Shown here piece after piece: positions 1-5,576 of a stretch of 5,576 bases of DNA. The notes beneath the pieces are model-generated. The model made no database searches, was not told the DNA's origin, and saw only the letters and a list, made by a program, of their open reading frames with translations. The stretch lies in assembly GCA_021845325.1 (NCBI GenBank), contig JAKBRR010000139.1, forward strand, positions 1 through 5,576, written 5' to 3'. The DNA is from Thermoplasmata archaeon (lineage in GTDB: Archaea; Thermoplasmatota; Thermoplasmata; Thermoplasmatales; Thermoplasmataceae). Position 1 is the stretch's first letter, and each line of letters opens with the position of its first letter. The translations under genes were made by a program, and so were the position numbers.

Positions 1-69
1 AATGGTGGCTTTCTTTTCAACAAGGACATCCGTCACCACCTGGTTCCAGAAATCGTAAGGTGCATTCAT
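1..69 (-). CDS. N-terminus of an unrecognised protein, cut by the left edge
   Basis: The minus strand is open from an ATG at 69-67 to the window edge and gives 23 codons beginning MNAPYDFWNQVVTDVLVEKK. An in-frame TAA lies only two codons upstream (76-78), so this ATG is the first possible ATG start. There is no clear ribosome binding site; the bases before the ATG read CTTAACCTGAA. The start follows the stop of an upstream minus-strand frame (76-352) by six bases, the spacing expected of two genes in one operon, although that upstream frame looks broken. The composition looks like real protein and the codons agree with the rest of the window. I do not recognise the family from so short a piece, so no function is assigned. 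The alternative is that this is itself part of the decayed locus. Confidence 0.5.
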   Translation of the reverse strand, partial: MNAPYDFWNQVVTDVLVEKKATI

Positions 70-75
70 TTCAGG

Positions 76-352
76 TTAAGATTGATTCACTGGCAATACA
101 TTTACTTTTTTGTCTTTACTGTGAATGAGATACTTCGTGCATTGAAACTTAATTTCGGGAAATATGACAGAAACAATCATCCACTCTGGTTCAGGAAAAT
201 ATGAGGAGATGTAAAATACTTAACCAGGAGCTTAGAATTTCAAGTATATTGGAGTTGACTTTGGTATTTACCTCATTGGGAAGGGAAACGTAAGCTTCTT
301 CACGGGGATTTCCCCCAAGATCGGGGTCGCGTATCCCTAGCCAGATCAGGTA
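76..352 (-). pseudogene. Decayed 3' end of an unidentified gene, split over two frames
   Basis: Two overlapping minus-strand frames both read like protein, and neither forms a normal gene. The first, 352 down to a TGA at 191-193, contains RDPDLGGNPREEAYVSLPNE and has no Met. The second, open from 219 down to a TAA at 76-78, contains YFPEPEWMIVSVIFPEIKFQ and ends KKVNVLPVNQS. One frameshift near 220 would join them into about 90 residues of continuous protein, so I read this as the tail of a disrupted gene. The upstream end is lost: an in-frame TGA lies at 353-355 and an insertion-sequence relic begins about ten bases further on. The family is not recognised. The stretch R-E-E-A-Y-V-S-L-P faintly recalls the R-x-P-x-E-A-Y-x-P-x-P pattern I associate with NgoFVII-like restriction enzymes, but this is weak. 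The second frame could alternatively be a 34-residue small gene starting at ATG 180. Confidence 0.4.
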
Positions 353-365
353 TCAGATTTGGCTA
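338..365. repeat. Imperfect inverted repeat (9-base arms)
   Basis: TAGCCAGAT (338-346) and ATTTGGCTA (357-365) are complementary except for one position and flank a ten-base loop. The hairpin lies at the junction between the minus-strand gene debris and the plus-strand insertion-sequence relic. No T-run follows on the plus strand, and a run of T follows on the minus-strand side only if read away from the relic. It may be a chance structure or a trace of the rearrangement that joined the two pieces. Confidence 0.3.
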
Positions 366-494
366 AAAAGAATATACAAGATAGGTACATTTCTATCAGA
401 ACAGTCACTGTTAAGGATTGTCGGGTCAATAATGACGGACATAAATGAAGAGTGGATAACCGGAAGAAGATATATGAACATGGGGGCAATTTAG
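363..494 (+). pseudogene. C-terminal remnant of an IS256-family transposase
   Basis: The plus frame ending at TAG 492-494 carries KIGTFLSEQSLLRIVGSIM (378-434), followed by TDINEEWITGRRYMNMGAI (435-491). This matches the characteristic end of mutator-type (IS256 family) transposases, which I know in the form F-P-N-x-x-S-L-x-R-L-V-G-x-x-L-x-x-x-x-E-E-W-x-x-G-R-R-Y-L. Only about the last 40 residues are present; a complete enzyme has roughly 400, so the catalytic DDE residues are absent. Upstream of about 363 the frame stays open but no longer resembles the family and overlaps gene debris on the opposite strand, so the left boundary is approximate. It cannot transpose by itself. The family call rests on remembered consensus, not a search. 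Confidence 0.72.
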
Positions 495-541
495 AGCTGT
501 ACAGGAACTTTTAGAAATTACGGTAATTCATGTACACTATC
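363..541 (+). mobile_element. Truncated IS256-family insertion sequence, right end only
   Basis: This spans the transposase remnant plus the short non-coding stretch expected between its stop and the right tip of the element. The probable tip is TGTACACTATC at 531-541, whose reverse complement GATAGTGTACA resembles the G-A-T-A-G-T-G-T start common to IS256-family terminal repeats. The distance from stop to proposed tip is about 47 bases, typical of the family. I find no matching left inverted repeat and no target duplication in the window, so the left part was lost by deletion or rearrangement. The right boundary is an inference from the terminal pattern. Confidence 0.5.
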
Positions 542-544
542 ACC

Positions 545-595
545 TGATAAGAAGATTTATTAATACTAGGCAATATTTCTATGATAAGATTTATT
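545..595 (+). repeat. Pair of AT-rich direct repeats before the large gene
   Basis: TGATAAGAAGATTTATT (545-561) recurs as TGATAAGATTTATT (582-595), differing by a three-base AAG insertion in the first copy. The second copy runs into the proposed TTG start codon at 595. The pair could be a small tandem duplication made near the insertion-sequence end, two binding sites for a regulator, or duplicated promoter elements. Which of these applies cannot be told from sequence. Confidence 0.4.
556..565 (+). promoter_or_regulatory. Possible archaeal TATA box for the large membrane protein gene
   Basis: TTTATTAATA resembles an archaeal TATA element. With the usual spacing of about 25 bases to the transcription start, transcription would begin near 585-590 and give a very short leader before TTG 595. 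It lies just outside the proposed right tip of the insertion-sequence relic. The call is weak because the surroundings are AT-rich everywhere. Confidence 0.25.
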
Positions 596-3500
596 TGGAA
601 AACGATAACGAAACTGAAACTGCTGGAAAGATGATCAATCCCTATGAAGACACTCCTAGCAAGAGGGAAAGAAGAAGACTTGAGAAAGAAATTGTTGATG
701 AAATCTCAAACTTCGAAAAAGATATCGTTACTTCAATTTCAGAACTGTACCAAGAAAAAGATCACTTGAAAAGAGTATCCCATAAATTCATCCTTTATTT
801 TGTTATTTTTGTTGCAACTTCTTTGAGCTTATACTCAACAAACAGCCTCTTTTCAATCACTTCAGAATTTGTGCCCTCAAGTATTGCAAACGTTCTTGAC
901 CCTGTTGTTCTACTAGTTGGAGAAGTAGTTGGAGTATATGCCATCTATTATGCGTACCAGAGGAATTTCATATCAAAATCTCCTAGGAATCAAAGGTTAG
1001 AGTTCTATTCGGAAGAAGTTAGAAATGTCAAGAAGAGGACAACTACAAGATTCGATGGAGTTCTAGCTAAGATCAGAAACTACGTTCCGGGTATCGACAA
1101 GATTTACAACGAGGAAGAAAAAGACAGACTCATCAAAGAATTTTCAACGACCCTATTCAATTCCTTGAAGAGATATAAATTTGAGATTCCGCGGGATATA
1201 GGAGAATATCTAGTGGAATTCAATGATCCATTCAACTTGGAACAGAATTGGCTAGACAAAGCAAGTGAAGATATTGCTGAGCAGATAGGAACAAAGCCAA
1301 CTCTCGTGAGGCTTTGTTACTATGATTACAAGTTCGACTATAAGAATCTTAGAAATACCTGGAATTCTATTATCGAAGACGAAGAACTATTTGCAGTTCT
1401 TTTGAAGCACTTAGTATTGACTGGACTTCTGGAGTCGGAAAGATCAGTAGTAGATACAAACGAAATTAAATCATTACAGCAAGCTATAAAAAATGACCAA
1501 ATAACCGATATAACTCTAGAGTCGTTCAGAAAGTATTATGAGGAAGTTTTTAAGGACCTAAGAAAGCTTAAGTCTGACCTACTTAAACTAATTGAGGAAT
1601 ATAAGTTCCCAAACAGTCAAAGCATAATAGAAAAAGTTACCAACTTTATGCCTAAGTCTATAATTAAAGAATCTTGGAAAGCTGAAGCTTTGGGATCTTT
1701 TGGGTCAATTCTTAAACTTTCACCACCCATTCTGAAGCTTTTGCTTTCAGATTACAATGATTTGTTAGGAGATCGTGAATCGTGGTATATTATTCGACGG
1801 GAGTTGAACATCATAAAGAGTTTGATTTCCTTGTTGATAAGAAATGCGTTACTTGAGATTCCCGAGAAATTCAGAAAGGACAAGAGGCAAGTTCAGAGAC
1901 TAATTGATCTATTGGCCCCCGAGTTACAGAATGGCAATTCTTTTAGTTTGATCGAGATTGGTGAAACTGTAACTTCCTTGTTAACAGAACTAAGTAACAA
2001 TAAGAGGCTTTCTGTCTCATCTCTAAAAAGCCGAGGAATCCAGATGGACAATTTTGATTTTGATGAGTACGATTCTTGGATTCCACCCTCATTCAGAATA
2101 GAAGAAATATCTATCTACCTGGAGAGCCAACTTGGTATCAAACAAATGTATTCTCTGTTATTCTATTATAGTTACTTGAATGATACGAAAAATTCCAACC
2201 TTGTTTTGTCCGAAATAATTGAGAAGAATCTGCTCGAAGATCTGTCATTGTTCTTTATCGAAAGAAGAGTTGTACCCATGCTCAAAGAGGTTGATAAGTC
2301 TCTCCAAGTTGAAAGTCTTTCATTCATCCTTGATAGAAAGCGGGAATTTGTCCAGGATGAATTGGTAAAGATACACTACTGGCTAAACGAAGTGTATCAG
2401 GATTATGTCCAGATGCTTCAGTTTATCAGTACGGAATTTGATAGGCACTTGTCAGCGGATAATTTTAGTACACTATCCGACCTGTTTATTGATGATATTG
2501 ACAAAACTTTCGAAGAATTGCAGGAAAAATTAATGCATTACTGCCTAAAAGGAAATTTTCAAGACCGTTTCATGGAGGTTGGAGAATCGGATATCGAGAA
2601 ATCCATGAACGCCCTGTATCAAGTAAATAATAAAGGCAGGGTGCGACAATGGGCATGCACGCGTGCTTGGGAGAGTGATACGGCAACCAACATCTTATAT
2701 CTTTATACAAAAAGCTTTGATGAGTATGATTCCGGTATTCTGAATAAGCCAAAACGAATGATCCAGGTAATAGAAGAATATGATGTAAGTTCGATAAAGG
2801 ACGAAGATAAGAGATACAGATTTGCTCGTGAATTGAAAGATGGGCGTATACCAGTTGGTCTTAGTAAACTATACTCTGAGGATTTTGCTTCTATAGATGA
2901 AAACCTCCATAAGTCTGGGATGCTAACTGAACTGAACGCAACCTTGGAGGACATCGGGGAATCTTCCTTTTTTAGGGATTTCTTGGACTTGGAACTCCCA
3001 GACAGGTTATTCATGGACTCACTGAATATGCAATTAGTTTCTGCTTACATGATAACGAGCAAGGGGGGATATAATGAGAAAGTCATATCTCAAGTAATAG
3101 ATACATACCTACCAGAAGCACTCGAGTCAATCAGGGAGCAAAGAGGGTTGACTGGTTACAACAAATTACTCCTAAAACCAACTGACGATTCCTTAAAGAC
3201 GATAATGGGTAGATCTGTTAGGGTAGGTCTAGTCCCGTTTAGGATGCCTTTTGAAGATTTTGCAGCTTTTTTCAGAGAAGCTTATGAACAGGCTGTAGAG
3301 AATTTCCTGGTGGTCGACAATCAGAATGGGGAAGTGGGAAAAGGTACATACTCCGCCAATCTCATTAGAATATTCCCTTCAAACAGGTTCTTCAAGCAAT
3401 TAGGAAGAGGCACAATTTCTTTGGAGGAAATTCATGAAGATGATCCAATCTACGCAATTAGGACAATAATGTCCGAAAATTTTAGCAGGAGTCAAATGCT

Positions 3501-3960
3501 CGAAATAGTTGCTACATTAAGAAACCGGGGCGAAGAAAATCTTGCTATGCATAAGATGATGGTTACTCTACTGGACAGGAGTGTATCACTTTATCAGATA
3601 ATTCGGAAAAAGTTGCAAGAAAAGGGTCTGATCTATAGAGTTAGAAATTCAAAGTTAAACGATTTACTCAACAATAAGACAATTGATATCAGATTACAAG
3701 AAATATATGGCAAAAGTGGATTATCGACTTTGTCCGTGTACATCTACAAAACATTATTAGAAAGGGAAACAGAATCGCACAAAATGTTTGAAACTGAATT
3801 TGAAGAAATAGTAGGGGATATCTTACATGAGGAGCATTTATCTGATACAGAAACGACTAAAATGGTGGCAATTATAATTCTTCATAGGCTTGTAGAACTC
3901 GGAAGATTACTAATGGGATTAAGAGGCGATAAAAGAGACTTGCACACAATGGAGGCTTGA
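595..3960 (+). CDS. Large unrecognised protein with an N-terminal membrane hairpin (about 1,121 residues)
   Basis: I do not recognise this family. Residues 1-60 are charged and helical (KRERRRLEKEI near 23-33). Two hydrophobic segments follow, about 65-81 (FILYFVIFVATSLSLY) and 96-120 (ending VVLLVGEVVGVYAIYYAY), separated by a short loop. Positive residues on both outer sides (KR at 59-60, RNQR at 131-134) suggest a hairpin with both ends in the cytoplasm. The remaining thousand residues are soluble, rich in Leu, Glu, Lys and Ile, and mostly helical. I see no Walker A, DExx-box, nuclease, protease or canonical HEPN motif; R-N-R-G-E-E-N-L-A-M-H at 976-986 has the wrong spacing for HEPN. The start is uncertain: the frame is open upstream to 478 without ATG or GTG, TTG 595 lacks a Shine-Dalgarno, and the first in-frame ATG is 631. 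The frame ends at TGA 3958-3960. It is uninterrupted over 3.4 kb, so it is probably under selection, and its debris-rich setting suggests horizontal transfer. A defence role is only inferred from the neighbouring restriction locus. Confidence 0.85.
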   Translation: MENDNETETAGKMINPYEDTPSKRERRRLEKEIVDEISNFEKDIVTSISELYQEKDHLKRVSHKFILYFVIFVATSLSLYSTNSLFSITSEFVPSSIANVLDPVVLLVGEVVGVYAIYYAYQRNFISKSPRNQRLEFYSEEVRNVKKRTTTRFDGVLAKIRNYVPGIDKIYNEEEKDRLIKEFSTTLFNSLKRYKFEIPRDIGEYLVEFNDPFNLEQNWLDKASEDIAEQIGTKPTLVRLCYYDYKFDYKNLRNTWNSIIEDEELFAVLLKHLVLTGLLESERSVVDTNEIKSLQQAIKNDQITDITLESFRKYYEEVFKDLRKLKSDLLKLIEEYKFPNSQSIIEKVTNFMPKSIIKESWKAEALGSFGSILKLSPPILKLLLSDYNDLLGDRESWYIIRRELNIIKSLISLLIRNALLEIPEKFRKDKRQVQRLIDLLAPELQNGNSFSLIEIGETVTSLLTELSNNKRLSVSSLKSRGIQMDNFDFDEYDSWIPPSFRIEEISIYLESQLGIKQMYSLLFYYSYLNDTKNSNLVLSEIIEKNLLEDLSLFFIERRVVPMLKEVDKSLQVESLSFILDRKREFVQDELVKIHYWLNEVYQDYVQMLQFISTEFDRHLSADNFSTLSDLFIDDIDKTFEELQEKLMHYCLKGNFQDRFMEVGESDIEKSMNALYQVNNKGRVRQWACTRAWESDTATNILYLYTKSFDEYDSGILNKPKRMIQVIEEYDVSSIKDEDKRYRFARELKDGRIPVGLSKLYSEDFASIDENLHKSGMLTELNATLEDIGESSFFRDFLDLELPDRLFMDSLNMQLVSAYMITSKGGYNEKVISQVIDTYLPEALESIREQRGLTGYNKLLLKPTDDSLKTIMGRSVRVGLVPFRMPFEDFAAFFREAYEQAVENFLVVDNQNGEVGKGTYSANLIRIFPSNRFFKQLGRGTISLEEIHEDDPIYAIRTIMSENFSRSQMLEIVATLRNRGEENLAMHKMMVTLLDRSVSLYQIIRKKLQEKGLIYRVRNSKLNDLLNNKTIDIRLQEIYGKSGLSTLSVYIYKTLLERETESHKMFETEFEEIVGDILHEEHLSDTETTKMVAIIILHRLVELGRLLMGLRGDKRDLHTMEA

Positions 3961-4253
3961 TCTATTTTATTAAGTGATCCTTCATGATAAAAAAATAATG
4001 TACAGTTTTATCTCAGAACTTGTAAGTGTGGGGGAGAGAGTCACAATATCACTAATAGCTTTCTGATAGATCAGGCATGAGACGCTTGGCAGCTATAAAG
4101 TTAATTATAGCCTAAATTTTTGTGAAGTTGGAGATATAGTATTGACACTTTTGAATCCAGTGTAATGCAAGTGAGCATCGACGTGAGTATAAACTTAAGG
4201 TGCTTGAAAGATGTAATTAGCCATGGCCTTTAGAACTTTGATAAAAGAGGTCA
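3961..4253. other. Intergenic region between convergent genes, no gene seen
   Basis: This stretch lies between the end of the plus-strand membrane protein gene and the minus-strand HEPN remnant. I found no tRNA-like or rRNA-like sequence. The longest frames, including a 20-codon minus-strand ATG frame at about 4196-4258 and a minus-strand open run through about 4100-4230, do not read as convincing protein. Near the left end TCTATTTTATT (3961-3971) is T-rich and could help end plus-strand transcription, while the seven A's at 3989-3995 give a T-run on the minus strand that could end the hsdR-CBS-HEPN transcript. A small hairpin is listed separately. Confidence 0.5.
4092..4111. terminator. AT-rich hairpin followed by a T-run, possible terminator
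   Basis: GCTATAA (4092-4098) pairs perfectly with TTATAGC (4105-4111) across a six-base loop, and five T's follow at 4117-4121 on the plus strand. The stem is weak because it is AT-rich, and it sits about 130 bases after the plus-strand stop. It lies between convergent genes, where a terminator makes sense, but archaea do not need a stem, so the structure may be incidental. Confidence 0.22.
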
Positions 4254-4430
4254 TCATTTTCTATTAGTTTTCCCACTTATATTTGCATAGAGAAAATCAA
4301 GATCTTTCAAGGATTCATGCAATTCGTATATTCCTTCTCTGTTTGTAAGCAGACTCTTACCAACTCTGTGATGAGAAACCTTATTTCTCAACTTTATAAT
4401 CTTCCCTGTCAAATGTCCGTTTGTGATCCG
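4254..4430 (-). pseudogene. Detached C-terminal half of a HEPN domain, in frame after a TGA
   Basis: After the TGA at 4431-4433 the reading frame of the preceding gene continues unbroken for 58 codons to a TGA at 4254-4256, with a second TGA directly after it (4251-4253). The product contains KIIKLRNKVSHHRVGKSLL, which holds the R-x4-H catalytic signature of HEPN RNases (Arg, Asn, three residues, then His-His), followed by helical sequence ending near DLDFLYANISGKTNRK. Counting the stop as residue 203, the key Arg and first His fall at about 218 and 223. There is no ATG or GTG start and no ribosome binding site, so this piece would not be made alone. It is best read as the severed end of the upstream CBS-HEPN gene. 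A sequencing error or programmed readthrough are the alternatives. Confidence 0.8.
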
Positions 4431-5039
4431 TCACATTTCTGGGAAACACCCTTTCCACTTTTTTACAACTTTCTTGATGTCACTCAAAGAAAGGTAATTT
4501 ACAAACCCTAGATCCAGTCTATTATCTTGGTTCTCTTCAACCCACTTTCTTATTCTCTCAGCCTTTCCTAAATCTAATGAATTGACTATCATGTCATACG
4601 TTATTTCACCAATGTTCTTTTCGAGGGCAATTTCGACACTTTTAATTATTCTCCAGACCAGTGCAGATACTTCTTCACTATTCAGGTCAGCAAAAGTTAG
4701 CATTCCTAAAGGCTCCTCTTTACCACCAAGAATCAAGAATCCAGCCTTATCTTTCTCTCTAGCATTTTTGTAATTTATTTTAAACCCATCGATCACATCC
4801 AATATATCGGCGTCCTCTTGCAAAAAAGTGCTATCACAGAGTTCGATCTCTTCCTTGGAACCTACTTGATTCCAGAAGACCATGCCGACAAGAATCCCAC
4901 CTTTGAGTATGGGAAAATAGTCGTAGTTAGGGTATTCATAAAAGTGGTCAGAGGTCTTAACATCATTCCATTTTGTGCTGATGCTAAATGCTTTGAAATT
5001 TAGCATATCAGCAAAATCCTTCAAATTATCAAATGCCAT
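4431..5039 (-). CDS. CBS-like domain protein with a truncated HEPN tail (202 residues)
   Basis: Two degenerate CBS-like units can be seen: YFPILKGGILVGMVFWNQVG at 41-60 and FLILGGKEEPLGMLTFADLN at 101-120, each with the hydrophobic strand, turn, Gly and helix start usual for CBS repeats. CBS pairs commonly bind adenine nucleotides. From 121 on the sequence is helical, and LVWRIIKSVEIALEKNIGEI (127-146) resembles the first helix of HEPN domains found behind CBS pairs (L-x-x-I-x-x-x-E-x-x-L-x-x-x-I). The product stops at TGA 4431-4433, before the HEPN catalytic motif, which lies in the same frame beyond the stop. Intact, it would be a 261-residue CBS-HEPN protein, plausibly an RNase or toxin-like effector gated by a nucleotide. 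The ATG at 5039 has no Shine-Dalgarno but has TATA-like DNA upstream. It follows hsdR by 55 bases on the same strand. The truncated form may be an inactive relic or a sensor-only protein. The domain calls are from pattern memory. Confidence 0.75.
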   Translation of the reverse strand: MAFDNLKDFADMLNFKAFSISTKWNDVKTSDHFYEYPNYDYFPILKGGILVGMVFWNQVGSKEEIELCDSTFLQEDADILDVIDGFKINYKNAREKDKAGFLILGGKEEPLGMLTFADLNSEEVSALVWRIIKSVEIALEKNIGEITYDMIVNSLDLGKAERIRKWVEENQDNRLDLGFVNYLSLSDIKKVVKKWKGCFPEM

Positions 5040-5054
5040 AAATAGTAATGAGAG

Positions 5055-5071
5055 TAAATATAGATTTATTT
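5055..5071 (-). promoter_or_regulatory. TATA-like promoter for the CBS-HEPN gene
   Basis: On the minus strand the bases read AAATAAATCTATATTTA. The AAATAAAT part lies 25-32 bases before the ATG at 5039, the distance at which an archaeal TATA box would start transcription at or next to the ATG and give a leaderless message. This agrees with the absence of a ribosome binding site. Co-transcription from hsdR is also possible, since the gap is only 55 bases and no T-run separates the two genes. Confidence 0.4.
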
Positions 5072-5094
5072 ATCGTTTTTTAGTTCTTATCTTG

Positions 5095-5576
5095 TTAATC
5101 AGGATCTTCCTTCAAGCCCTTGTACACCATAGTGAATAAGTTGTCAACGAGATCCTTCTTCAGATTCTTGTTGTCATTTACCTTCTTATAAAATGCGAAA
5201 TGATCAGCAATGAATGAAAGAAGGACCTCATCGAACATGTGTCTGAAGGACAGCTTGAAATTCTCCTGGCTGTTGATTTTTGCACTTGTCTTGAGATCCT
5301 GATTTGTTTCAAGGCTGTTCTTCAATCTAAGGAGTATTACCTTGTCTGAGTCGCTGAATTCCGTGCCATAGCGATCATTCATCTCTTCGATTATCCTGGA
5401 AAGTGGTTCCTCCTCTTCCTCAGGATAGCGATATTCAAGGCTCTGCTTTGGTGCAAGAGTTTTCTCAGAATCCTTGAGCCTGATCTCTCCCTGATTGATC
5501 AGTTCAATCCTGTAGGAATCCAGGTCTACCTGTCTCAGTATCTCAAGTGGCAGAGATTCTCTCCTGATTGGTAGCT
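5095..5576 (-). CDS. hsdR: Type I restriction enzyme R subunit, C-terminal part, cut by the right edge
   Basis: The minus frame is open from the window edge to TAA 5095-5097 and gives the last 159 residues of a larger protein. An internal Met at 5382 is not the start, because homology-like sequence continues upstream of it. Typical HsdR C-terminal features appear in order: REPLP-like RRESLPLEIL, then VDLDSYRIELINQGEIRL, an acidic EEEEEP spacer, IIEEMNDRYGTEFSDSDKV, and SQENFKLSFRHMFDEVLL. HsdR (usually about 1,000 residues) is the DNA-translocating, DNA-cutting subunit that works in a complex with HsdM and HsdS; its nuclease and helicase domains would lie beyond the edge. The piece shown is the helical C-terminal domain that contacts the methylase core. 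No frameshift or internal stop is seen. The CBS-HEPN gene follows directly on the same strand, so hsdR may be the upstream gene of an operon. Confidence 0.87.
   Translation of the reverse strand, partial: LPIRRESLPLEILRQVDLDSYRIELINQGEIRLKDSEKTLAPKQSLEYRYPEEEEEPLSRIIEEMNDRYGTEFSDSDKVILLRLKNSLETNQDLKTSAKINSQENFKLSFRHMFDEVLLSFIADHFAFYKKVNDNKNLKKDLVDNLFTMVYKGLKEDPD

Noticed and set aside
304..326. GGGGATTTCCCCC and a nearby GGGG that could form small alternative stems
   Set aside because: The first stem has only a two-base loop and the second only four pairs. The bases also fall inside the protein-like debris frame, where Gly-Gly-Asn-Pro codons explain them.
581..634. ATG at 581 as a start for the large gene
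   Set aside because: It is in a different frame and meets a TGA after 17 codons.
2505..2560. Possible HEPN motif or P-loop in the large protein
   Set aside because: No R-x4-6-H with the right surroundings and no G-x4-G-K-S/T was found anywhere in the protein; the nearest candidates have wrong spacing.
2570..3014. Minus-strand open frames inside the large plus-strand gene
   Set aside because: They lie fully antisense to a long intact gene, have low-complexity Ser/Leu-rich products and no start signals, so they are shadows.
4145..4163. ACACT/AGTGT inverted repeat in the intergenic region
   Set aside because: Five pairs with a nine-base loop is expected by chance in this length of sequence.
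4196..4258. Short minus-strand ATG frame MMTSFIKVLKAMANYIFQAP whose start overlaps the TGA at 4254-4256
   Set aside because: It has only 20 codons, no ribosome binding site and no recognisable pattern. The ATG-TGA overlap is suggestive of coupling but can arise by chance.
4317..5003. Plus-strand open frames over the CBS-HEPN gene
   Set aside because: They are antisense to a gene with recognisable domains and read as non-protein-like sequence.
1..5576. CRISPR array, tRNA or rRNA genes
   Set aside because: No regularly spaced repeats and no cloverleaf-like or rRNA-like sequence was seen by eye.

Overview
This AT-rich window looks like an accessory, defence-type island, probably in an archaeon. 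No start codon here has a convincing Shine-Dalgarno sequence. The start at 5039 has TATA-like DNA about 25-32 bases upstream, which suits a leaderless archaeal transcript, and the type I restriction protein and IS256-type relic resemble those I would expect in methanogens such as Methanosarcinales. This host assignment is inference from style, not from a marker gene.

Layout, left to right. At 1-69 (minus strand) lie the first 23 codons of an unrecognised protein that runs off the left edge. Its ATG sits six bases after the stop of a decayed minus-strand reading frame (76-352), which reads as protein only if one frameshift is allowed. At about 363-541 is the 3' end of an IS256-family (mutator-type) insertion sequence on the plus strand, cut off on its left side. 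The plus-strand gene 595-3960 follows. It encodes a protein of about 1,121 residues with a two-helix membrane hairpin near the N-terminus and a very long, mostly helical cytoplasmic part. I recognise no family or catalytic motif in it. The stretch 3961-4253 has no convincing gene.

The right third is all on the minus strand. It holds the last 159 codons of hsdR (5095-5576, continuing past the right edge), then 55 bases downstream a gene starting at 5039 whose product begins with two degenerate CBS-like repeats and an alpha-helical tail. This gene stops at a TGA (4431-4433). The same frame then stays open for 58 more codons and contains a textbook HEPN motif, R-N-K-V-S-H-H, before ending in two tandem TGA codons (4251-4256). 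The simplest reading is that a CBS-HEPN fusion, likely a nucleotide-sensing RNase-type effector linked to the type I restriction locus, has been cut by one nonsense codon just upstream of its catalytic motif. Readthrough or recoding cannot be excluded from sequence alone.

Taken together: a type I restriction-modification locus with a (possibly disarmed) HEPN partner lies convergent to a large orphan membrane protein, with an insertion-sequence relic and gene debris between that protein and the left-edge gene. The in-frame TGA and the orphan membrane protein are the two points most worth following up.
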